Shown here in pieces: positions 1 to 11,104 of a stretch of DNA of 64,000 bases. This stretch comes from Plantago ovata (Eukaryota > Streptophyta > Magnoliopsida > Lamiales > Plantaginaceae), in contig CM051456.1 in assembly GCA_028274465.1 (NCBI GenBank), forward strand, positions 46,312,870-46,376,869, written 5' to 3'. The notes below the pieces were generated by a model. It ran no database searches. It saw only the letters and a list, made by a program, of their open reading frames with translations, and was not told the DNA's origin. Every line of letters starts with the position of its first letter. The first letter of the stretch is position 1. The position numbers were made by a program, and so were the translations under genes.

Positions 1-933
1 AAGTATTATCCTAGCTACAAAACCAATGCCTTGAAAGCTCAAATTTCTAGGTTTCGCCAACTGCATGATGAAGCTTTCCACACTGCTTGGGAAAGATTTA
101 AGGACTTACAAGTGAAGTGTCCCCACCATCGATTCAACAAGGAAGAATTAGTTGAATTCTTCTACAAAGGGTTGGAACAAGAGCTTCAAGATAGGGTAGA
201 CAATGCTTGTCTAGGAAGATTGATGGAGAAAACAACCACCGAAGCTATTGAAATAATGGAAATGCTTGCTCGCGCCTCACAACATCGCAATGTTAGAGCC
301 ATGCCACCAAGGAGGCCGATGGAGGCGCATGCAACTCACGAGGAGAACTTTGATAGGTATGATGGCTTTGTTCAAGAGGTTAGAGAAGCTATGAGGCAAA
401 GTGTAGTAATGCCTAGTTATGAGATATGTGGTGTTTGCTAAAATTATGGACATGCACTAGCTAGCATATGTTGTTGTAGGAGAAGATTTAGGGCCTGAGA
501 GAGCTTTCGAAGCTCAAGGAACAGTGGAGGATGTGAATTATGGCCAAGGCAATGGCCAATACTTTGCGCCACGAGGTGGATTCAACCAAAACCGTGGTAG
601 ATATGGTCCTAGAGGTGGTTATCAAGGTGGAAGGAACACCGACTATGGTCCTAATCAAGATCGCAGGCGCCTAAGTTATGCTAATGATTTCTATGAGAAT
701 GCTAAACCGAAGAACAACTCTAATGGTGGCATTATTGATGTTAAGGCGAGCATAGTTCAAACTATGTAATAACTAGTTAACAAGACTGATAAGTTCATGG
801 AAGTATACAAGCAAAACGAAGGCATTAATAAGAAAAGATTGGATGTTCTTTAAGCCAACACTCAGGACTTGAGGCAAGAAGTTCAAGAGCTTATTGATCA
901 TGGAGAAGGTAGAGAAGCTGGGAAATTACCTAG
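1..933 (+). pseudogene. gag: Ty3 Gag, middle to C-terminal part (element D)
   Basis: Position 1 is already inside the gene. The 1-441 frame encodes a retrotransposon Gag core, including AWERFKDLQVKCPHHRF and EEFFYKGL-like motifs, which matches the Gag of elements C and E in this window. The frame stops at 439-441 in the middle of a CCHC zinc knuckle (CGVC, then stop, then NYGH). A Gly/Arg/Tyr-rich stretch follows at 524-769 in another frame, then a degraded helical segment up to the Copia insertion at 934. Gag would package element RNA in cytoplasmic particles. At least one stop and frame changes make this copy dead. Confidence 0.8.
929..933. repeat. Target site duplication CCTAG, left copy (Copia A)
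   Basis: CCTAG directly precedes the LTR end TGTTGG and is repeated after the far LTR at 26842-26846. This 5-bp duplication defines the insertion of the whole 934-26841 block as one event. Confidence 0.9.
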
Positions 934-2534
934 TGTTGGTCCCTTTAAACAACAAGAAAAGACTAGAGGGGGGGGGGGTGAATAATCTTTCAAATTTCGT
1001 CGTTTAAAACTTTTTCAGCAAGTGCTTATTACTTTTCAGTAATGAGTTTGCTGATACTTAACTTTCTCAGCAAGCGTAAGTTACTTTTCAGTAGCTAGGT
1101 TTGCTGATACTTAAAATCAGAGAGCGGAAGTCTTTGATACAATAAGTGCTTTTTCAGTAAATGAAGGTTTCAACAAGTGATGTGAGTGACTGTGTACAGA
1201 AAAATATGATTTGCTGAAAGCTAAGTACAGTAAATAAATCACACAAACACTTTTATAGCGGTATCTGAGAGTGGCGTAATCTCTCAACTAATCCACTTTG
1301 TCCTTTCTATGACTGAATCCACTAAGATATGATTGAGGTTCCTTACAACTCCTATCTAGAGCGATTCAAACAGAAACCAAAGCACACTTGCTTCGTCTCC
1401 AACCTAATCTAGAGAACGCGACCTTGTTCTCCACCAAACTTGGTACTTTTAATCAGCAAAACTATGCTCGATTAAGTTCCCCCTGAATATCACGTCTGAA
1501 AGGGTGTATTTTCAGTTAGAGAGATTTGGGGTGAGATAACTTAATTATAACTTATTCAGTTACAACAAGTAATCTAAGAAACACAATTTTGAATACTTTG
1601 CAGTAAACAAGTTTGATTGTTTCTGGTGTCAAGAATTGTTCTTGTTCGAAAGAAAGAAAGAACACTTAACTAATTTCTTAGTCGTGTAGATTCTACTTCT
1701 TCACAAGTAGCTTTCTCAAACTTTAAGTCTTGGAACGGATCAATGGCAGTATAGAGAGTTTGAAGGTATGTGAGTTTAAGAACAAGTGAAAGTTTGATCA
1801 CGCTGTTGACACACTTCAACTCTTCGCCGGATGACCTCTATTTATAGTGAAAATAAGGAGCCGTTTGAATTTTAAATTCCAATGCTTTTGATCCTTAAGA
1901 TGTCACTATCTTGCTTTTGTACTTTCAGCAGCGTCCTTGTTTGTCTTCTAGTCTTCATGTCCTTCGCGTGCGAGCTTTGCATTTAATGCTTATTTGAATA
2001 GAATTCAAACAGTAACATTGGAGCGCAAATACAAGTACTTTCAGCAAGGGGTCACATTTGTTCTATCAGCAAGTGGTCAGTCTCAGTTTCAGCAAGCACA
2101 ACCTACTTTGTCTTTCAGATTTTCACTTATGCAATGCTGTTGCTGAAGTTTCCACTTTCTAAGCAACATGTGCCTTTGTAGATACCAGTCTTCAGAAATC
2201 TTCTAGTCTTCAGATCTTCGAATTCTTCAAGTCTTCAGATCTTCAATAATCCTCAAGATTCTGAGCGGTTTTTAAATGCTTCAATAGTTTGTTTGTAAAA
2301 ACAAAGTACATCGTCAGCAAATGCTTCAATAGGTTATTTTCTTTTCAGAAAACAAGATACATAATAAGCGGTACAAACCAACCTATCTAGCACCTAATCT
2401 AAGTCTTCAGCAAACGTTCCTCTTTTACAATGTTCTTAAAATTCTAAAATCCTATGGACCTTAAGAGTACTAGTTACTGGACTTTCCTTAATTTAGCGTG
2501 GTTAATTGCTCATCAAAGTACAAGTTTCCTAACA
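934..2534 (-). repeat. 3' LTR of Copia A
   Basis: The 1601-bp repeat matches 25283-26841 and, inverted, 6931-8572. Plus-strand ends are TGTTGG and CCTAACA. It contains a G homopolymer near 968, two 52-bp dyad units, and at least a dozen TTGCTGA/TCAGCAA heptamers. A TATA-like ATTTATAGTG lies near 1850. No gene is present in it. Confidence 0.92.
1010..1114 (-). repeat. Two tandem ~52-bp dyad units near the LTR end
   Basis: TCAGCAA at 1015-1021 faces TTGCTGA at 1048-1054, and TCAGCAA at 1067-1073 faces TTGCTGA at 1101-1107. Inside each pair is a smaller hairpin with loop TTTC. Its stem reads ATTACT/AGTAAT in unit 1 and GTTACT/AGTAGC in unit 2. The closing pair changes from A-T to G-C and the next becomes a T-G wobble, so pairing is kept. 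The same units occur in the other LTR copies (8396-8512, 17401-17510 and 25320-25430). Confidence 0.75.
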
Positions 2535-2550
2535 AATTTTCCCCTTTTTG
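2535..2550 (-). other. Polypurine tract of Copia A
   Basis: On the minus strand the LTR start TGTTAGG is directly preceded by CAAAAAGGGGAAAATT. Such a tract primes plus-strand DNA synthesis in LTR elements. The spacer 2551-2824 upstream of it is AT-rich with no recognisable feature except TCAGCAA motifs. Confidence 0.8.
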
Positions 2551-2824
2551 ATGTTAGCAATCCATGGCTAAATTAATTGTTATCCTTTTAGAGGTTTCTG
2601 ATGTTGAATAAATCAGTTGATTAATGCAAGCATACTTGAATAATTAAACAGTAAGCATAAGTAAATTGCATAATCAAAAACCAATAAGAGTTAAAAGCTT
2701 CATTGCTGATAGTTATCTTCAGAAGTTTACAAGAAGTAGCAGAGATAACTTTTAAACAGAATCAGCAAACAAACACTTTAACAAAAACTATTACAGAGAG
2801 TTAAGCTTCTTCCAGAGGATTTTC

Positions 2825-3370
2825 TCAAAACTCTCTTACACTCTTCTCAGCAAGTGCAGTGAATTCAATACAGTCCTTTTCGTAGTTTTCCAGAAGCCTA
2901 CGGACTTGTAGTTGAAGAATTCTTGCGTTTTTGCAGGCAGTATGATGATGCTTTTCAGCATTCATTTCCATGTAGTTAGTCACCCACAAATGCATGCCCC
3001 AATTGCTGGCATGGAGAAGCTGTGTAACTGAAATGCTTTTCGGATGAATCTTTCTTAGCCAGAGAAGATCTTCTTCTTGATCCTTAGCAGTGAGATAGAA
3101 GTACTCATAAGGAATCAATCCAAGTCTCTTCTTTGTTTTCTTTGTTACTGGGTCAGAGTAGTAAGCAATGCCAGGTGGCTTGATCAGATTTGGTTCTTGT
3201 CTATAAGTCTTACCAATGGCGATTCTTCTTACTGAGACCTCGAGATTCAACCATCTCCCAACAATATTTCTTGGGAGGGATTCTTCCCTTTGATTTCTTT
3301 GGACCTTGAGTTCAATCCATTTGAACATTTGATTCAATATGGCTGTAGGAAAGAACTCATTCACCAGCAA
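2825..3370 (-). pseudogene. Accessory gene X of Copia A, C-terminal segment
   Basis: The open frame covers 181 codons of unknown function, the most promoter-distal part of the extra region between pol and the 3' LTR. It reads like a folded globular domain, with many aromatic and hydrophobic residues (MFKWIEL, GLIPYEYFYLT, NWGMHLWVTNYME), unlike the low-complexity segment before it. It lies in another frame than the 3412-5301 segment, so either a frameshift has separated them or it was a separate exon or protein. I do not recognise the family. A paralogous copy in B would fall in the assembly gap, so coding constraint cannot be tested here. Confidence 0.45.
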
Positions 3371-3411
3371 GTCTTCCAGCTTTAATATCCCGCAACCATG
3401 AATGTTTCTGA

Positions 3412-5301
3412 TTACATTCTGAGTGGTTCATTGCTGGTTTTTGTGTATTCGATGCCGGAGCCAATAGCAATGCTGGCCAGCCTCTTTTCTTCCTGTCTTT
3501 GCCTTCTTCTTCTTGTTTTAGCATTGTCTTGATCTTTTGCTGAAGAGTCAGACGAGAAATGCTTTGAGTGGCCAGACGGAGTCAAGGCTGTTAAGGGTCT
3601 AGCTCTTATGGCTTGAGCTATTGTTTGATTGTCATCATCTTCATCATCTTCATTCAGATTTTGATGATTTTCAGTATGGCAAAAATCTTGAGTTTCAGCA
3701 GCGGTTTTTTTCTTTTTGGTACTTGCTGAATTCAACTCAGATTTTGCTTGCCTTTTAGAACTTTGCTCTATTTCAGCAAGTGGTTCTATGGGCAGTGGCT
3801 CATCAACAGCAGGAGGGGTTTGGTTTCTTTTTCTGGTACTTTTCTTTTCCCCCTTAGACATGGATTGCAACATCGGAGTGATGTGCAGAGAATAGAACTC
3901 ATTGCAATTTTCAGCAAGAGTGCTTAAACTATTATACTTCATGATGATTTGTTGCTGATCAGAAGTCATTTTTGACAACTCTTTTTGAATGCTCATCATG
4001 TTCTCTTCATGTCTTTTCTCTGTTGCGGCCTTCTCATCCATGAAAGTCTGAGCCTTCACGAGAGCGGTGTTTGCGAGCTTGAGAGCTTGACTTACATCTT
4101 CTTCATAGCTCTTTTGATAAAGACTGATGTCTTTCTGAGCTATTGTCAAAGTCGTAGTGCGTCTCAGCACTGTAGCCAATATCTTTCCAAAGTCAAGTGG
4201 GCTCTCAGCAAGCAATGCCTCATCTCCAGCTTTGCATGCATCATGGACTTTCTTTAGTGCCAATATTCTAGGAGTAAACTCCTCAACTCTTGGGAACGGC
4301 ACTAGATGTGGTGTCAAGGAATGAACTTTTAGTTCAGAAGCAAACTGATCATCCCTTATCAGCAATTCTCCTCTTAGACCATCGTCTAAATCATTTATGT
4401 AATCGGGAGGAGGGATTTGAACAACCTTTGGATCTCTTTTGGATTGTTCATCCTCATTTTCTGATAAGTAGTCGTCATCCTCAGATTCATCAAGTTCAGC
4501 AACCTTGGAACCTAAGTCAGCAGCTTCACTTCCTTTTTGTTGAGTGGTTGCTGATGGCAACGGTTCAGACTCAACAACTGGAGTTTCACCAGTAGTTAGT
4601 TTTAATTGAGTAGTTGCTGAATGCAACGTTTGAGACTCAATGACTAGAGTTTCGCCAGTAGTTAGTTTTAATTGAGATTGGGACTCAATTACTGGAGTTT
4701 CGCCAGTAGTAAATGGAAGGGAGGGGACTTCCTTTGATCTTACTCCTGAAGATTGACCAATTTCTAGATCCTGCGTATGCCTTGCATGGATCAAGAGACT
4801 GTTCTGGAGAGCACGTCGGTAATCTTCATCCTGTTCATCATCATCATCAAGGTTTTCTTCAGTAACCTTGGCATCAGAAATTGGACTTTTGCCATTTTTC
4901 AAGGCAACCCTTTTTCTGGCATATTCCTCTTCAGTATCAGCACCTTGCACAGGTGCTTGATTTTCAGCAGCAGCAGGAGGAGGTTGAGATTCTTGCTGAG
5001 GTTGTTGTTGTTCAGCTTGCTGATTTTCTTGCGGAGTACTTTCAGCAACTGTTAACTTCAATCCTCCAGCATCAGGACTTGGACCTTGATTGTCATCATC
5101 ATCGTCTTTCTTGTCCTTGGAATCTTTCCCTTCATCATCACTTGGATGAGTGGGAATGTTCTCATCTTCTTCCTCTTCATCATCATCGGTCAGAATTACT
5201 AGCTCAACGTGCTTGTATAAAGCAACACTTGTCACTTCCGCTTCCTCATTGATTATGTGGGGATCAGCCACCACAGGTGCAAATGAACCTTTGAGCATCA
5301 C
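3412..5301 (-). CDS. Accessory gene X of Copia A, long acidic and coiled-coil segment
   Basis: The open frame covers 629 codons on the sense strand of A, downstream of pol. From N to C it has an Asp/Glu-rich stretch (residues ~38-70, LTDDDEEEEDEN), a Gln/Pro-rich stretch (~90-115), and three imperfect repeats around LTTGETPVIES (~195-250). A helical, probably coiled-coil region follows (~345-470), then basic clusters that look like nuclear localisation signals (STRKRN, STKKKKTAAE, KTRRRRQRQEEKR). The first codon is GTG and overlaps the stop of the preceding segment by 4 bases, which suggests a one-base frameshift in a once longer protein. No known enzyme motif is visible. A nuclear, DNA- or chromatin-associated role is only an inference from composition. 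Confidence 0.55.
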   Translation of the reverse strand: MMLKGSFAPVVADPHIINEEAEVTSVALYKHVELVILTDDDEEEEDENIPTHPSDDEGKDSKDKKDDDDDNQGPSPDAGGLKLTVAESTPQENQQAEQQQPQQESQPPPAAAENQAPVQGADTEEEYARKRVALKNGKSPISDAKVTEENLDDDDEQDEDYRRALQNSLLIHARHTQDLEIGQSSGVRSKEVPSLPFTTGETPVIESQSQLKLTTGETLVIESQTLHSATTQLKLTTGETPVVESEPLPSATTQQKGSEAADLGSKVAELDESEDDDYLSENEDEQSKRDPKVVQIPPPDYINDLDDGLRGELLIRDDQFASELKVHSLTPHLVPFPRVEEFTPRILALKKVHDACKAGDEALLAESPLDFGKILATVLRRTTTLTIAQKDISLYQKSYEEDVSQALKLANTALVKAQTFMDEKAATEKRHEENMMSIQKELSKMTSDQQQIIMKYNSLSTLAENCNEFYSLHITPMLQSMSKGEKKSTRKRNQTPPAVDEPLPIEPLAEIEQSSKRQAKSELNSASTKKKKTAAETQDFCHTENHQNLNEDDEDDDNQTIAQAIRARPLTALTPSGHSKHFSSDSSAKDQDNAKTRRRRQRQEEKRLASIAIGSGIEYTKTSNEPLRM

Positions 5302-6311
5302 AGCTTGTTCAGCTGGGAGGCACTCTTAAATTTTGCCTTCATATTCTCTCTGATTTGAGCAATCAGATTCGAGCTCATTTGCTGAGAATATGTCATTTCT
5401 TCCGGGAGGATGGAGTGGACAAATGTTTCGAGCTTCAGCAGAGAAGATCTCTTTTTCTCGTTTGAAAGATGAAGGTGAAGATCAGAGAAGTCCATTCGCC
5501 TATATCTTTGCCAGTTGCTGACGGACTTAGCAACTTGTGACAAAGTAGTCCTTTTGAAGTTCAAGTACAGTTCCTCAGAACTTACTTGATGATCTTCAGT
5601 GATGAGTACCACTTCAGTGGTCTCCTTTTGAGCCTGCTGAGATTCAGCAAGCTCATGTTGTACAATTTCCATTCCTTGAGGAGCTTGAGTAGCATCCTCC
5701 ATTTGTTCATCCTACTGAGCAGGGAGTGTTGGTTCTGGTGCAGAGGCTTCAGCAACCATCTGACTTGCATCTTGAGAAGTCTGTTGAAGAAGGACAGGTT
5801 GTTGCTCAGTCCTCTTAGCATTAACAGTTTCTTCAGCTTCTTGGACTGTTTCTTCAGCAGACTTCTTGTCTTGCTCTATTTGAGAGAGCTGTGCGGTTTC
5901 AGCAATCTCCCTTGTCCCTGAAATGACAAGTTGAGCAGAAGCATCTTGACCCTTGAGATCACTACTTGTCATGAAGACATCAATGGATTTGTTTGATGAT
6001 TCTTCAATCTCCAACTCCATTTGTTGGCTTATAGCTTCCAGTCCAAGCTGGACTTTGTCGATTGATGTCTTGGGTGAACTTGCGCCAGTATTCTCAGCAT
6101 CACGAGATGCGTCGTTGAATAATGCTTCTTGTGTTTCAGCAACTTCTAGGACTGGAACCATTGCTGTCTCAGCAACTGGTCCTTCAGCAAGCGGGGTTTC
6201 AGCAACTTGATGAGTTGCTTGTTCAGCAACCATCTTTTCAGCAGCATCAGCAATTGCCGTTTTTTGCAGATCAGCAGCAATGTCACTTTGCTGGTTCCAA
6301 AGTTGGATCAT
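5298..6311 (-). pseudogene. Accessory gene X of Copia A, VAE-repeat segment with one stop
   Basis: Two open stretches (6311-5712 and 5702-5298) lie in the same frame and are separated by a single TAG at 5714-5712. They were probably one 338-codon segment. The first half is an Ala/Glu/Val-rich low-complexity protein in which Val-Ala-Glu recurs (VAEQ, VAETP, VAETA, VAETQ). Each VAE is encoded by a copy of the heptamer TTGCTGA; six copies fall within 6130-6256. The second half ends KSASQLNKL. No known domain is recognised. It overlaps the upstream segment by 29 bases in another frame. Confidence 0.5.
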
Positions 6312-6930
6312 CTAAATTATCTACAATGTAAATACCTGGGACTTGGGCAGGAATTTCATTTCCACTGCCTTGTGGTCTATTCACAGCAGATGGATCAACA
6401 TTAAGTTGATTGTTGAAGGCTTCCGCAAACACTTCAACATTGCTGACATAGATTTCAGTAATCACCTCAGCAACATCTACTGGCAAATGCGTTTCAGCAT
6501 TTGTCTGGGAATTGTCTGAGAGGTCTTGGACAGCAGGAACTGACTTACGATCTAGTGTTTTCTTCCTTGTGTTGCTGGTCCATTTCCTCTTAGGTACGGG
6601 GTTTGCTGATGACGCTGCAGTCTGAGTGTCATCATCAGCTTTCCTCTTTTTCTTGTTAGATTTCTCCAGTTTCACAGAGGCATCTGTAGTTGCATTTTCA
6701 GCAACGGCTGTTGTACACGTACCTTGTTGATTATCTACAGCAGTTTCATTTGTGTTACCACCACCAACAACAGTTTCATCTCTAAGTTGCTGAGTGGTAA
6801 CATCTGCAGCTGTTGTATACCTTTCTTGCTGACTTGTGCTGACAACATTTGTAGTTGTTGTCTTCTTTGATTTCTTGGCAGCAGTCTTAGGTACATTCTG
6901 CTTGTAGAATGATCTTCCCACATTGCATAC
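6283..6930 (-). pseudogene. Accessory gene X of Copia A, basic Thr-rich segment, 5' end cut by Copia B
   Basis: Open for 212 codons, rich in Thr, Gln and Lys, with two basic clusters resembling bipartite nuclear localisation signals (SNKKKRKADDD and VPKRKWTSNTRKK). The reading frame is entered from 17586 across the nested insertion. The same junction is uninterrupted in copy B near 16300, where the sequence reads straight through TGCAATGTGGGAAGATC. It stops shortly after a short overlap with the next segment. Function unknown. Confidence 0.5.
6926..6930. repeat. Target site duplication CATAC, left copy (Copia B)
   Basis: CATAC immediately precedes the LTR start (AGTTAGG, first base decayed from T) and recurs at 17581-17585 after the far LTR. 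The target is the accessory gene X of A. Confidence 0.9.
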
Positions 6931-8572
6931 AGTTAGGAAGCTTGTAATTTTGATGAGAAATTAACCATGCTAAATTAAGGAAAGTCCAGTAACTAGTACT
7001 CTTAAGGTCCATAGGATTTTAGAAATTTTAAGGACATTGTAAAAGAGGAACGTTTGCTGATGACTTAGTTAGGTATTAGATAAGTTATTTCTTTTGCGTA
7101 TGATGTATTTTATTTTCTGAAAAGAAAATATCTTATTGATGCTTAGCTTTAATGAATCTTATTTTCTGAAAAGAAAATGACCTATTGAAGCATTTGCTGA
7201 AGATATATTTTATTTATTACAAACAAATTATTAAAGCAAATAAGAAACCGGTCAGAATCTTGAAGACTTTTGAAGATCTGAAGAATTGAAGACTTGAAGA
7301 CTTGAAGCCTTGAAGATTGCTGAAGACTGGTAAGGCACGTGTTTGCTCAGAAAGTGGAATATTCAGCAACAGCATTGCATAAGTGAAAATCTGAAAGACA
7401 GAGTAGGTTGTGCTTGCTGAAACTGCGACTGACCACTTGCTGAAACATATGTGACCTCTTGCTGAATGTACGTGAATTTGCGCTCCAAGGTTACTGTTTG
7501 AATTCTATTCAAAGGTGCATTTAATGCAAAGCATGCACACGAAGGACATGAAGACTAGAAGACAAACAAAGTCGTTGCTGAAAGTACAAAAGCAAGATAG
7601 TGACATGTTAAGGATCAAAAGCCTTAGGATTTGAAATTCAAACGGCTCATTACTTGCACTATAAATAGAGGTCATCCGGCAAAGAGTTGAAGTGTGTCAA
7701 CAACGTGATCAAACTCTCACTTGTGCTTAAAAACTCACAAACCTTCAAACACTCTTACTGCCATTGATCCGTTCCAAGACTTAAATGTTGAAAAAGCTAC
7801 TTGTGAAGAAGTAGAACAAACTCGGCTAAGAAATTAGTTAAGTGTTCTTTCTTTCGAACAAGAACAAGTCTTGACACCAGAAACAATCAAACTTGTTTAC
7901 TGAAAAATATTCCAAGTTGTGTTTCTTAGATTACTTGTTGTAACTGAATAAGTTATAATTAAGTCATCTCACCCCAAAACTCTCTAACTGAAAATACACC
8001 CTTTCAGGCGTGATATTCAGGGGGAACTTAATCGAGCATAGTTTTGCTGATTAAAAGTACCAAGTTTGGTGGAGAACAAGGTTGAGTTCTCTAGTTTAGG
8101 TTGGAGACAAAGCAAGTGTGCTTTGGTTTCTGTTGAATCTCTTTAGATAGGAGATTGTAAGGAACCTCAATCATATTTTAGTGGATTCAGTCCTAGAAAG
8201 GACAAAGTGGATTAGTTGAGAGATTACGCCACTCTCAGATACCACTATAAAAGCGTTTGTTTGATTTACTTACTGCATTTAGCTTTCAGCAAATTATATC
8301 TGTTTGTACACAGTCACTCACTTCACTTGCTGAAATCCAGTATTTGCTGAAAGAGCACTTATTGTTTCAAAAACTTCCGCTCTCTGATTTTAAGTATCAG
8401 CAAACCAAGCTACTGTAAAGTAACTTACGCTTGCTGAGAAAGTTAAGTATCAGCAAACTCATTACTGAAAAGTAATAAGTACTTGCTGAGAAAGTTTTTA
8501 AACGACGAAAGTTTGAAAAGACTATTCACCCCCCCCCCTCTAGTCTTTTCTTGTTGTTTAAAGGGACCAACA
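6931..8572 (+). repeat. 5' LTR of Copia B
   Basis: The 1642-bp LTR runs from AGTTAGG to ACCAACA. Its first base is mutated from the family's TG. By eye it holds 16 copies of TTGCTGA or its complement TCAGCAA. A TATA-like CTATAAATAG lies near 7660, with transcription expected shortly after. The 3' end contains the dyad units (8396-8512) and a C homopolymer at 8529-8538 that varies between copies. No gene is contained. Confidence 0.92.
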
Positions 8573-8574
8573 AG

Positions 8575-8586
8575 TGGTATCAGAGC
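8575..8586 (+). other. Primer binding site, initiator Met tRNA
   Basis: TGGTATCAGAGC lies two bases after the 5' LTR. It is the standard plant Copia primer site complementary to the 3' end of initiator tRNA-Met. Leader 8587-8684 separates it from the gag ATG. Confidence 0.92.
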
Positions 8587-8684
8587 GGGAGGTTCTTTAG
8601 CCTTCTACACTGAACCTAGATCCCCTTAAGTGCTTTCCGTAAATCACTCTCACTTGATCAGTTTGGTAGTGCTTTGCTGACAGG

Positions 8685-11104
8685 ATGTCTTTAGGAGATG
8701 CTCCCTTGCTGAAGCTGGAAAATTACGAGAAATGGAGAAACAACATGATGCTACATCTTGAGGCCATTAGTGATGAGATGGTAACCGTCATTAATGATGG
8801 ACCTATCAAGATCACTAAGATTGAAAGGAGTTTCCCTCACAAGACCACTGAAGCTGGGAAGGAAACCATCCTTGGCGAACCATCAGATACTGTTGTGCCA
8901 AAACCAAGAGAGGAATGGACTTCTGACGAAGCTAAGAGATTCCGTCTTGATGGCCAAGCAAGAAATATCATCATCAGATCAACTCCGGATACCATACAGT
9001 GCAAACTGTGGGGTGCTAAGACTGCAAAGGAAGCTTGGAAAATGGTTCAAGATCTTTGTACTGGATCTGACAAGACCAAGGAAAACAAACTTGAAGTACT
9101 TAAATTAAAGTTTCAAAACTTTAAGCAAGGTGCTAACGAGTCACTGTAAGACTTGGACTTCAGATTCACAACTCTTGTTAGTGAAATGGCGGCGCTGGGT
9201 GTTGGAAATCTTTATTCAGATTCTGAGAAAGTGAAAACTATCATCAGAAGTTTGAATCAAGAATGGATCCATACTCAGAATTTCTATTATAATCAAGGAA
9301 TGCCTGACATTACACCAACAGAGTTGTTCTCTCATCTTGCTACTGTCAATTATGAGACAAAGCAAAGAGAAAATGTGTTTGCTTAAAAATCGTAAAACAT
9401 TGCTCTTGCTGCAAAGACGTCGTCTTCTGAAAAGAAGAATGATAAAGAGCCTGCTGATGAAAATGCTTTAGTTGTTAAAAACATGAAGAAGTTCATCAGT
9501 AAGGAACTTGAAAGGCGAGAAGAAAAGGAGAAGCTGAAGAAGCATCTTGGTAACAACTACCATAAGTACAAGAATGATACTAGCTCGCTGAACAAGCAAG
9601 CTCAGCAAGCTACATCATCAGAAGAACCAGCAGTTGGAAATGATCTATGTTTTTACTGCAAAAAGCCTGGACACTTCAAATCTAACTGCCCTTTGCTGAA
9701 AGGCAAATCTGCTGAAAAGAAGAAGAAGTTCATAAGAGCTTTCATTGCTGAAGAAAAGAAGAAGCTTCAAGCAAAAATCGATGCATTGTGTATTGATACA
9801 AGCTCCCAAGACAGTGAGGATGAAAGTTCAAACACCGACGATGAAGAAGCCACTCTAGACGTGGAGATTGGCAAAGAAGTGTGTGGAATAGCTATGGAAG
9901 CTTATCCAGATGTGTCGAACTACGAATTCTGCCTCATGGCCGGTCAGGTAATTAATTCTACCTCTGACTCAGATTCAGAAAGTGAAGACGAGATTGACCT
10001 TGACAAGATTCAAGGAGAAATCGAAAGATTTGAGAAAACTCTCACCAAACAGCAAGAGAAACTTCAACTTGCTGAAACTCTGACCAAGCAAACTACTGAA
10101 AAGTATGTTTTGCTGAAGGAAGAGACAGAAGAAAATGATGCTGAAATAAGGCGTCTTAAGAAGTTGATTGCTGAGGCTGCAGAGAAAAATTCTCAAATGG
10201 CATTAGAATTGGAAGAGTATCAGTCCTCAATTCTAAAGTTACTTGCTGAAATCCAAGAAATGAAAAAGATGAAAGTCAATTTCAAATCCTATGTGGAAGC
10301 AAATAATACGTTGACTGAACTAAACTCTTATTTGAGAGATCCATCTCAGAAAGAAGGTTTAGGAGCAACGTGCGAAGGTGATAACGTAGAAATCTTGAGA
10401 AAAGATAAATCACCTATCTCCTTTGTACGTGCTACTGATAGTAGTCCTCCAGTAATCTATCAGTTTGGTCAAACTAAGGTTGCTGAAACATGCAATCAAG
10501 TACCTATGACCATAAAGCCCGCTGTTGCTACTCAAAGCAACAAGACTTTAAAAGGAAAACAGGTTGCTGAGAAGCAAACTGGAAAGAAAAAGAATGCCGT
10601 GAAGCATTCCGCCAAACAAGTTGCTGAAAAGCAAGTTGTTAAGACTAAAGGCAAGATTACTAAAAGTAATCAGAAGTCCTTTGCTGACAAACCTGAATCA
10701 AGTAAGGTTGCTGAAGCTAAAGCTCAGCATTCTCCGAAAAGTGGACTAGGTTTCAAAACCAAGCAAAGTCAACTCTTTCATGAGTATAAGCAAAGTCAGC
10801 AAAGATACTTCAAAGAGATGAAGAAAACCAAGCCTAAGAGTTCTGAAAAGACTCCCAATGCTAGGAATAGAAGGAACCTTGCTAGAAAAGAACTTACTGA
10901 AAAGTATGTTCAGCAAAAAGGTCAACAGAGCAAGACACCACATCAGAAAGTGGATTTGACCAGACGAGTCAAAAGTCTTTCAGCTCAAATACTCCTAGTT
11001 CCTCAGCAAGTAGAAAACAAGTCAAAGTTGAAAAACTTCAGACTTGGGTTTCCACTGGACGCATTCTTGAACATGTTAATGGACATCCATAATTGGATAA
11101 TTAA
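8685..11104 (+). pseudogene. gag: Copia Gag with coiled-coil extension (element B)
   Basis: The start is the ATG of MSLGDAPLLKLENYEKW, shared with A. The order is a Copia-type Gag core, then a zinc knuckle C-FY-C-KKPG-H-FKSN-C (9649-9690, all four ligands present, unlike A), an acidic stretch, a coiled coil (~10000-10330) and a Lys-rich tail with repeated VAEKQ. Substitutions create stops at 9147 (GAA to TAA), 9384 and 9393. A one-base loss near 10954 shifts the end of the frame. The ancestral gag frame ends at TAA 11102-11104, two bases into pol. Gag would form the particle and bind RNA; this copy cannot be translated whole. Confidence 0.85.

Noticed and set aside
968..978. G homopolymer in the LTRs as a G-quadruplex
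   Set aside because: A single G-run without the four spaced G-tracts; its length varies between copies and it serves better as a slippage and deletion hotspot.
3985..5252. Plus-strand open frames opposite gene X
   Set aside because: Shadows of the long minus-strand frame; composed of Ser/His/Leu antisense of acidic codons.
2825..6930. Gene X as a classical env gene
   Set aside because: No signal peptide, transmembrane segment or surface-glycoprotein features seen; composition is nuclear-like.
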